Below, piece after piece: positions 1-5,538 of a stretch of 7,712 bases of DNA. Within the stretch, counting starts at the first letter, position 1. The number at the start of each line of letters is the position of its first letter. The DNA comes from Bacteroidales bacterium (GTDB taxonomy: Bacteria > Bacteroidota > Bacteroidia > Bacteroidales > WCHB1-69). The notes under the pieces were generated by a model. It was not told the origin of the DNA and did not search any database. It saw only the letters and a program-made list of their open reading frames with translations. Location: positions 1 through 7,712 of the forward strand of contig JAKSMH010000035.1 in the NCBI GenBank assembly GCA_024400715.1. Direction: 5' to 3'. Made by a program: the position numbers and the translations under genes.

Positions 1-62
1 CATTTTTTTATTTCCGCTTTTAAGATTCAATGAATTTTTTCTGGATTATCTCGTTTAATCAT

Positions 63-112
63 GTTGAGATTCCGATGTTTTTAACTTACGTCTTAAATAT
101 CGGAATGACAAC
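63..112. repeat. Imperfect inverted repeat / long hairpin
   Basis: Arms 69-80 (ATTCCGATGTTT) and 95-106 (AAATATCGGAAT) pair over 12 positions with a single G-T wobble around a 14-nt loop. Outside a two-base mismatch the stem resumes with GTTG (63-66) against CAAC (109-112). No T-tract follows on either strand, so it is not a standard intrinsic terminator. It could be the processed or terminating end of an upstream transcript, a small intergenic repeat element, or a regulator site. The pairing is seen directly; the role is unknown. Confidence 0.5.
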
Positions 113-113
113 G

Positions 114-126
114 CACCTTGTAGGTG
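114..126. repeat. Small perfect hairpin
   Basis: CACCT (114-118) and AGGTG (122-126) form a 5-bp perfect stem around the 3-nt loop TGT, directly after the larger inverted repeat at 63-112. It may be part of the same structured element. On its own it is short enough to occur by chance. Confidence 0.3.
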
Positions 127-247
127 TATGATTGGTCGGCATTCTGTCGGAGCATAACGGGAACGTTAGAATTAAGTGATTAAAATAATGAGACAAAATA
201 TTTTCAAAAAAATATTCGTTTCTCGTTATTTATTACAATAATTTTTG

Positions 248-255
248 TATTTTTG
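248..255 (+). promoter_or_regulatory. Putative Bacteroidota -7 box for tonB
   Basis: TATTTTTG fits the TAnnTTTG -7 consensus used by the Bacteroidota primary sigma factor. The TTA at 226-228, 19 nt upstream, is only a weak match to the -33 TTTG element. Transcription would begin near 262, giving a leader of about 30 nt before the ATG at 292. No Shine-Dalgarno sequence is seen, which is normal for the phylum. Confidence 0.6.
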
Positions 256-291
256 CAGTTCTAAAAGTAGATTATCATAAAAATAACCGCC

Positions 292-978
292 ATGATAGAG
301 AAAAAATCTGAAAAAGGCAATCTTGAAAAGAGAAAAACCACGTTTCTCTTGATAGGATTTGCTATCGTGCTGGGACTTACATACGTAAGTTTTGAGCTGT
401 TTGCCTCTCGTGACAAAGGTGCTGTCATGACTTTAGATGACGAAGAATTCATCGAAGTAATGGATGAGGACGTTATTGCCACCGATCAAACTCCACCGCC
501 GCCGCCACCACCAGTGGCACAACAACAAGAAATTGTGTTGAATATTGTGGATAATAATATCAAAGTTAATACTGATTTTGACTTTAGTCAGGATTTTGAC
601 GAAAACTTGGAAATTGAAGAATACGTTCCCATTGAAATCGTAGAAGAAGCGGTTGACGAAACACCTCCTGTTCGTTTTGCGGAAGAAATGCCGGAATTTA
701 TTGGCGGTATGGAAGCCATGTATTCTTTCCTCCAAAAAGAGTTGACTTATCCGGAAGTGGCTCGTAACAACGGTATTCAGGGTACAGTTCTGTTGGAATT
801 CGTTGTGGAAAGAGATGGTAGCGTTAGTAACGTTAAGCCATTGGTATCATTATTCCCTGAATGCGACGCAGAAGCTATCCGCGTGGTGAAGAAAATGCCA
901 AAATGGAAACCCGGTAAACAAATGGGTAAAGCTGTTCGTTGCTATTTCAACTTACCTATCCGTTTCACATTGCAATAA
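292..978 (+). CDS. tonB: TonB family energy transducer
   Basis: 228-residue protein of the TonB system, which passes proton-motive force from the inner membrane to TonB-dependent outer-membrane transporters. A short basic cytoplasmic N-terminus is followed by one membrane anchor (about residues 17-38). Next come an acidic stretch and seven consecutive prolines (68-74). A long acidic linker (about 90-125), typical of Bacteroidota TonBs and unlike the Lys-Pro linker of enterobacteria, leads to the TonB C-terminal domain (about 134-228). That domain shows the family landmarks YPEVARNNGIQGTV (153-166), a VERDG turn (172-176), EAIRVVKKMPKWKPGK (194-209) and a final beta-strand ending in Gln. The start at 292 is the first in-frame ATG after the promoter and gives a normal N-terminus. 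No exbB or exbD is beside it, so this is probably one of several tonB paralogues. The family assignment is firm; the transporter partner is unknown. Confidence 0.92.
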   Translation: MIEKKSEKGNLEKRKTTFLLIGFAIVLGLTYVSFELFASRDKGAVMTLDDEEFIEVMDEDVIATDQTPPPPPPPVAQQQEIVLNIVDNNIKVNTDFDFSQDFDENLEIEEYVPIEIVEEAVDETPPVRFAEEMPEFIGGMEAMYSFLQKELTYPEVARNNGIQGTVLLEFVVERDGSVSNVKPLVSLFPECDAEAIRVVKKMPKWKPGKQMGKAVRCYFNLPIRFTLQ

Positions 979-1002
979 AATTATTCTCATTCTTCATAAA
1001 AG

Positions 1003-1036
1003 AAAAAAAAGAGACTTTTTGAAGGTCTCTTTTTTT
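1003..1036 (+). terminator. Strong intrinsic terminator after tonB
   Basis: AGAGAC (1010-1015) pairs with GTCTCT (1025-1030). The stem continues inward through a T-G wobble and two T-A pairs to a 3-nt loop, and outward through an A-run (1003-1009) opposite the T-run (1031-1036). A stem with a U-tract is the classic Rho-independent form. It lies 24 nt downstream of the tonB stop codon and only 23 nt before the next start codon. Confidence 0.85.
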
Positions 1037-1059
1037 ATAACTATAACTTATCAGTCAAA

Positions 1060-2751
1060 ATGAAAAAAAAATTCTTTCTTGCCAATTTGTTTTTACTAAT
1101 TATACTAACATTACCTGCGCAAGATTCGGCTACAAGGCCAGCAACTTGTTATAGACTTCGTTTAACGGATAAGAATCAAAGCCCTTATTCAATTTCTCGT
1201 CCCGAAGAATTTTTATCCCAACGTGCCATTGACCATAAAAACCGCTACTTCATTCCTATTACGGAAGAGGATTTTCCTATCAATCCTCAATATAAACAGC
1301 AGATTTGTGCCATCAACTCCGACATACGAATCCTAACGGAATCAAAATGGCAAAATACCGTCGTCATTTATTGTCCCGATTCATTGGTTTTAACCACCGT
1401 GAAGGCATTGCCTTTTGTTTACACCAATGTTATTGCCGTAGCCAATTTCACTTTTCAAAATGGGGAACCGCAAAAAAACGAGTCAACGAGTCTCAATGAG
1501 AGTATCTTGACCAATCACCTATCAGACAGTAGCTACAATTATGGACCCAGCTTTGGACAAATTGCCATACACAACGGACACTTAATGCACCAATTGGGTT
1601 TTAAAGGCGACAGTATGCTTATCGTAGTAATGGATGGGGGTTGGGAAGGTTTTGATACCATCAGCTATTTCAGAGACCTATATAACAATGGCCAAATTTG
1701 GGGAACTTTGGATTTAGTACCCCAAGGAGACAGTTTATTGCCACACAGCGACAATGTTTATATTGGTACTGGTCATGGCACCAGCGTCGTTTCCACGATG
1801 GCCTCCGTTATCAACGGACAACTGATTGGAACAGCACCCCACGCCAACTATTTCTTTATCCGCACCGAAAATCCCTATTCAGAAGAACTGATTGAAGAAG
1901 ATTTTTGGGCAAGGGGAGCTGAAATCGCTGATAGTTTGGGAGCGGATGTCATCACTTCATCCTTGGGTTATTCGTCATTTCCTGATTTCCCTCAAAGCAA
2001 CCACATCTATGCGGATTGCGACGGCATCGTCAGCATTGCGTCTCGCAATGCGAGTTTGGCCTGTCACAAAGGTGCCGTTGTTTGTGTAAGTGCGGGCAAC
2101 GAAGGCCGCAAACCCTGGCATTATATTACCTCTCCAGCCGATGCCTTTGATGTCATTACCGTTGGTGCCGCAAACGTTGACAGCGCAATGGCACCATTCT
2201 CATCATTCGGGCCCACCTACGACGGTCGCATAAAGCCCGATGCCGTCTCTGTGGGATGGGACACATACATTGTCGGGTCGGATGGTGTTGTCAGACAAGG
2301 AAATGGCACAAGCTTTGCGTGTCCCGTACTTGCCGGGATGGTGACTTGCCTAAGACAATCCCTCCCTCAAATGAGCGGCATGGACATCGTCAGGATTGTA
2401 CGGGAAGCCGGTCATCAATACAATAGCCCAGATACCGCCATGGGATATGGAATACCTAATATTTACAAGGCCTATCTTGACCACGTCGAAGACGTTGCCG
2501 TCAATACCTATTTGCGGGAACCGCTTTCAATTTATCCCAATCCTTGTTCAAACAATCTACTGGTTGTCAATCCTGATTTTTCAATTGAAGAAATTCAGGT
2601 TTTTGATGTCAGTGGAAAATTGGTTTTGAGCCATCTCAACTGCAACAACACTTTGATTCAAGTTTCAACCGACAGCCTTTCTTCAGGATTATACATCCTT
2701 AAAACAAAGGAAAAAAACAAGATACGGACAGCGAAATTTATCAAGCAGTAG
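1060..2751 (+). CDS. Secreted S8 (subtilisin-like) serine protease with T9SS sorting domain
   Basis: 563-residue secreted endopeptidase. A signal peptide (about 1-20, cleavage likely near LPA/QD) precedes a prodomain (about 25-135). The prodomain carries the 'FLSQRAIDHK...IPITEEDFPINP' pattern I associate with Bacteroidota subtilases. The peptidase domain (about 160-470) has the full catalytic set: Asp192 in MDGGWEG, His239 in GTGHGTSV, oxyanion Asn347 in SAGNEG, and Ser418 in NGTSFACPVLAG. The C-terminus (about 488-563) is a type A T9SS sorting domain starting LSIYPNP, with the usual 'VFDVSGKLV' and 'LSSGLYILK' strands. It should therefore cross the outer membrane by T9SS and be released or anchored on the surface. 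The product is probably active; its substrate cannot be read from the sequence. The ATG at 1060 opens a good signal peptide. No TAnnTTTG box lies between the tonB terminator and this start. Confidence 0.93.
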   Translation: MKKKFFLANLFLLIILTLPAQDSATRPATCYRLRLTDKNQSPYSISRPEEFLSQRAIDHKNRYFIPITEEDFPINPQYKQQICAINSDIRILTESKWQNTVVIYCPDSLVLTTVKALPFVYTNVIAVANFTFQNGEPQKNESTSLNESILTNHLSDSSYNYGPSFGQIAIHNGHLMHQLGFKGDSMLIVVMDGGWEGFDTISYFRDLYNNGQIWGTLDLVPQGDSLLPHSDNVYIGTGHGTSVVSTMASVINGQLIGTAPHANYFFIRTENPYSEELIEEDFWARGAEIADSLGADVITSSLGYSSFPDFPQSNHIYADCDGIVSIASRNASLACHKGAVVCVSAGNEGRKPWHYITSPADAFDVITVGAANVDSAMAPFSSFGPTYDGRIKPDAVSVGWDTYIVGSDGVVRQGNGTSFACPVLAGMVTCLRQSLPQMSGMDIVRIVREAGHQYNSPDTAMGYGIPNIYKAYLDHVEDVAVNTYLREPLSIYPNPCSNNLLVVNPDFSIEEIQVFDVSGKLVLSHLNCNNTLIQVSTDSLSSGLYILKTKEKNKIRTAKFIKQ

Positions 2752-2756
2752 TCTGA

Positions 2757-2786
2757 TTGAAAATCCAAAAAAATAGCGTAATTTTG
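2757..2786 (+). promoter_or_regulatory. Promoter of the sufC-sufD-rlmH operon
   Basis: TAATTTTG (2779-2786) matches TAnnTTTG exactly. A TTG (2757-2759) sits 19 nt upstream, the expected spacing for the Bacteroidota -33 element. Transcription would start around 2792, leaving a very short leader before the ATG at 2806. The promoter fills the 54-nt gap after the protease gene, so the suf genes are probably expressed independently of it. I see no recognisable IscR- or Fur-like operator. Confidence 0.75.
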
Positions 2787-2805
2787 CACTCCAAAACTTT
2801 CACCT

Positions 2806-3570
2806 ATGCTTAAGATAGAAAACCTGCATGTTTCCATTAAAGGAAAAGAAATATTAAAAGGCGTTAACTTAGAAATCAATCCGGGGGAAGTCCATGCCAT
2901 TATGGGTCCCAACGGCACCGGGAAAAGCACCTTGGCTTCTGTCATTGCCGGCAAAGAACTATTTGAAGTCACCGAAGGAAGCATTACTTATAAAGGCAAA
3001 AACCTTTTGGAAATGCCCATTGAGCAACGCGCCCGTGAAGGCATTTTCATTGGTTTTCAATATCCCGTGGAAATTCCCGGTGTCAGCATTTCAAACTTTA
3101 TGCGTACTGCCCTCAATGAAATCCGCCAATATCGTGGTCTTCCCGCACTTACCGGGGCACAATTTTTAAAATTGATGGAGGAAAAGAAAAAAGTGGTTGA
3201 ATTGACTGCCAAATTAAGCAACAGATCCGTCAACGAAGGGTTTTCCGGTGGCGAAAAGAAAAAGAACGAGATTTTCCAAATGGCTATGTTGGAACCCGAA
3301 TTGGCCATTTTGGACGAAACTGATTCCGGTTTGGTTATTGACGCATTGCGTATCGTCGCCAATGGTGTTAACCAATTGAAAACCAAGGATAACTCAACGG
3401 TGGTCATTACCCACTACCAACGATTATTGGATTATATTGTCCCTGACATCGTTCATATTTTATTTGACGGAACAATTGTAAAATCTGGACCCAAGGAGTT
3501 GGCACTTCAATTGGAAGCCAAAGGCTATGACTGGATTAAGGAAGAATACGAACAGGGAAAACTCAGTTAA
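2806..3570 (+). CDS. sufC: Fe-S cluster assembly ATPase SufC
   Basis: 254-residue cytoplasmic ABC-type ATPase that powers the SufBCD scaffold in Fe-S cluster assembly. Walker A is GPNGTGKS (34-41, Lys40). The Q-loop is Gln85. The SufC-specific signature is GFSGGEKKKNEI (145-156). Walker B is AILDE (167-171, Glu171), followed by TDSGL, and the switch histidine is His203 in THYQR. Length and residue numbering match E. coli SufC closely, including Lys152, which pairs with Glu171 in the resting enzyme. One departure: the D-loop, normally SGLD, reads SGLV here (Val177, codon 3334-3336). The gene follows its own promoter and ends 1 nt before sufD. SufB, which must join the complex, is not adjacent. 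The identification is secure; the effect of the D-loop change is unknown. Confidence 0.96.
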   Translation: MLKIENLHVSIKGKEILKGVNLEINPGEVHAIMGPNGTGKSTLASVIAGKELFEVTEGSITYKGKNLLEMPIEQRAREGIFIGFQYPVEIPGVSISNFMRTALNEIRQYRGLPALTGAQFLKLMEEKKKVVELTAKLSNRSVNEGFSGGEKKKNEIFQMAMLEPELAILDETDSGLVIDALRIVANGVNQLKTKDNSTVVITHYQRLLDYIVPDIVHILFDGTIVKSGPKELALQLEAKGYDWIKEEYEQGKLS

Positions 3571-3571
3571 G

Positions 3572-4960
3572 ATGGAGAACTTCATTCACTACATAAAAGA
3601 CCTATTTGATACCCTTTCCAACCAACTTCCCAAGGACAAGGAAGGTAAAATTTCGGCATTAAGGCAGCAGGCCCTCAATGTCATTCTTTCCAAGGGATTG
3701 CCCACTTCCAAAGATGAATTATGGAGGCACTACCCTATTGAAAAAAAGCTAAGATGCGACTATGACATTCAACGCACGGCCGACCCATACAAACCCGTGG
3801 AGGAATACTTCAAATGTAACGTGCATCATATAGACACCTATATGTTCACCATTTTAAACGGTTGGTATGCGCATCAAAACGCACCGCTAACAACTTTTCC
3901 CAACGGGGTCATTGTTGGCAGCATTTTTGCAGCCGTTGCCCAGTACCCTGAACTTGTTCTAAAAAACTTGGTCCAATGTCAATCCGACAAGGCGGATAAT
4001 TTTGTCAAACTCAACGAAGCGTTTTTCAACGACGGCATCTTCATATACGTACCCGATAACATCGTGGTAGAAAAGCCTATGCAATTGGTTTCCATCATAA
4101 ACAGCAAGCAAAACTTGATGGTTCACAACCGAAATCTGATCGTTTTGGGCAAACACGCCTCATTGTCCTTGGTTCAATGCGACGATTCGTTGCAATTTGG
4201 CTATAGTTTCATCAACAATGTAACGGAAATCGTATTGGAGGAAGGCGCCAATATGAATTTTTACAAAATGGAGAACAAGGATGTCCAATCTTTGTTAATC
4301 AATCATATTTTTATTCATCAAAAAGGATTTTCGAAATTCTATTCCAACGCGGTTACCTTCAATGCGGGATTTTTGCGGAATATGATTCACGTAAATCTCA
4401 CGGAACCCTTTGCCGAAGCCAAACTTTACGGTCTGTACCTGGTAGATAAGGAGCAATTTGTTGACAATCACGTTTATGTCAACCATGCGTCGCCGGATTG
4501 CAGCAGTTATCAATTATACAAAGGCATTGCCGACGATGAGTCACGGGCCAATTTCAACGGACATATTGTCGTACGGCCACACGCCCAGCGGACTTCAGCT
4601 TTCCAGACGAACAAGAATATCACGTTGACCGACGACGCCAAAATCACGACCAAGCCGTTTTTGGAAATTTACGCCGACGATGTCAAGTGCAGCCATGGTG
4701 CCACCGTAGGCCAGTTAGACGATGAAGCCTTATTCTATCTACGTTCGCGCGGCATTTGTGAACGCAATGCCCGAATGTTGTTGATGTATGCCTTTGCCAA
4801 TGAAATCATTAATTTCGTCGCTATCGATTCGCTCAGAGAAAAACTGCTGGATATGACCAAGAAACGTCTCAGCGGAGAACTTTCCATCTGTGATCAATGC
4901 GTTTTGCATTGTTCTGACGAGAAACACTTTTCGTTTGAAATTGATATCAGCAAAATTTAA
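3572..4960 (+). CDS. sufD: Fe-S cluster assembly protein SufD
   Basis: 462-residue scaffold subunit that pairs with SufB and binds SufC. The N-terminal helical part (about 1-115) contains 'SKDELWRHYP'. The beta-helical SufB/SufD core (about 120-400) ends in the strongly conserved block FLEIYADDVKCSHGATVGQL. Within it, Cys373 and His375 correspond to the Cys and His implicated in cluster assembly in E. coli SufD. The helical C-terminus contains LFYLRSRGI. The last 23 residues hold a CxxCxxxC cluster (Cys440, 443, 447) followed by a 15-residue tail. I chose the ATG at 3572, one base after the sufC stop: it starts with the expected amphipathic helix, whereas an upstream ATG at 3527 would overlap sufC by 44 nt and add 15 unsupported residues. 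The tight spacing implies translational coupling with sufC. Confidence 0.94.
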   Translation: MENFIHYIKDLFDTLSNQLPKDKEGKISALRQQALNVILSKGLPTSKDELWRHYPIEKKLRCDYDIQRTADPYKPVEEYFKCNVHHIDTYMFTILNGWYAHQNAPLTTFPNGVIVGSIFAAVAQYPELVLKNLVQCQSDKADNFVKLNEAFFNDGIFIYVPDNIVVEKPMQLVSIINSKQNLMVHNRNLIVLGKHASLSLVQCDDSLQFGYSFINNVTEIVLEEGANMNFYKMENKDVQSLLINHIFIHQKGFSKFYSNAVTFNAGFLRNMIHVNLTEPFAEAKLYGLYLVDKEQFVDNHVYVNHASPDCSSYQLYKGIADDESRANFNGHIVVRPHAQRTSAFQTNKNITLTDDAKITTKPFLEIYADDVKCSHGATVGQLDDEALFYLRSRGICERNARMLLMYAFANEIINFVAIDSLREKLLDMTKKRLSGELSICDQCVLHCSDEKHFSFEIDISKI

Positions 4961-4963
4961 AGT

Positions 4964-5437
4964 ATGAATATCGAACTTTTGTGTATTGGCAAAGAAAACG
5001 CGGACGCATTTGAAGATGCCATCAACCAATACATAAAAAAAATCAAACTGTACAACAATTTCAATATCGTTGTCATTCCCTATTTGAAAAACACAAAATC
5101 GCTTTCTTTTGACGAACAAAAAAAGAAAGAAGGGGAACTTATCCTCAAAAAGATTGAGAATTCAGATTTCGTGGTATTATTAGACGAACACGGGAAAGAG
5201 AACACTTCGGTTGAATTTGCAAAATTTATTCAGCAGAAATTAAATAGTGGCATCAAAAAACTAATCTTTGTTATTGGAGGAGCCTACGGCTTTTCGCCGG
5301 AGGTTTATCAGCGGCAAAATGCGCAAATATCCTTATCCAAACTTACTTTTCCGCATCTAATGACCCGCCTAATTTTTGCGGAACAACTCTACCGTTCATT
5401 TACAATTTTGCATAATGAACCCTATCATCATGATTAA
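4964..5437 (+). CDS. rlmH: 23S rRNA (pseudouridine1915-N3)-methyltransferase RlmH
   Basis: 157-residue SPOUT-class methyltransferase, full length for the family. It acts as a homodimer on assembled 70S ribosomes, methylating N3 of pseudouridine 1915 in helix 69 of 23S rRNA with S-adenosylmethionine as donor. Visible landmarks are LLDEHGK (72-78), the SAM-knot loop FVIGGAYGF (102-110) and the C-terminal signature LSKLTFPHLMTRLIFAEQLY (124-143). The terminal NEPYHH (151-156) holds the catalytic-pocket Tyr154 and His155. It begins 3 nt after the sufD stop, with no room for a promoter, so it is the third gene of the suf operon. All key motifs are intact. Confidence 0.96.
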   Translation: MNIELLCIGKENADAFEDAINQYIKKIKLYNNFNIVVIPYLKNTKSLSFDEQKKKEGELILKKIENSDFVVLLDEHGKENTSVEFAKFIQQKLNSGIKKLIFVIGGAYGFSPEVYQRQNAQISLSKLTFPHLMTRLIFAEQLYRSFTILHNEPYHHD

Positions 5438-5455
5438 TAATAAGTTATTTTTTTT
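5436..5455 (+). terminator. Possible weak terminator after rlmH
   Basis: AATAA (5436-5440) can pair with TTATT (5445-5449) around a 4-nt loop, followed by TTTTTT (5450-5455). The stem has only A-T pairs and overlaps the rlmH stop codon, so it would be a poor terminator. The T-run and the new promoter just downstream still suggest that the operon ends here. Confidence 0.3.
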
Positions 5456-5468
5456 ATTGATTATGTTC

Positions 5469-5495
5469 TTGTAAAGATTTTTTTTTGTATCTTTG
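5469..5495 (+). promoter_or_regulatory. Promoter of the C10-like gene
   Basis: TATCTTTG (5488-5495) matches the TAnnTTTG -7 consensus exactly. A TTG at 5469-5471 could serve as the -33 element, though its 16-nt spacing is shorter than the usual 19 or so. Transcription would begin near 5502, giving a leader of about 37 nt. The start of that leader can fold: TTTATT (5500-5505) pairs with AATAAA (5512-5517). No Shine-Dalgarno sequence precedes the ATG at 5539. Confidence 0.7.
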
Positions 5496-5538
5496 CACGT
5501 TTATTATTGAGAATAAAGTATAAATTAAATACATAGCT

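Larger units (their letters stand above)
1..291. other. Non-coding leader region upstream of tonB
   Basis: AT-rich stretch with stop codons in all frames and no coding frame I can support. It holds an imperfect inverted repeat (63-112), a small perfect hairpin (114-126) and, at its right end, a Bacteroidota-type -7 box (248-255) in front of tonB. I see no tRNA, rRNA or recognisable riboswitch in it. Any upstream gene lies outside the window. Confidence 0.6.

Noticed and set aside
1..20. Possible minus-strand start codon (CAT at 1-3) preceded by a GGAAA-like sequence, suggesting a divergent gene leaving the window
   Set aside because: Only the start codon would be inside the window, no minus-strand -7 box is found, and an A-rich context can arise by chance.
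3527..3571. Upstream ATG that would extend SufD by 15 residues
   Set aside because: It overlaps the end of sufC by 44 nt, the added residues do not look like a SufD N-terminus, and the ATG at 3572 gives the usual tightly coupled sufC-sufD junction.
4739..5119. Minus-strand open frame across the sufD-rlmH junction
   Set aside because: It is antisense to two strongly recognised genes, has no promoter or recognisable domain, and its sequence is a by-product of their codons.
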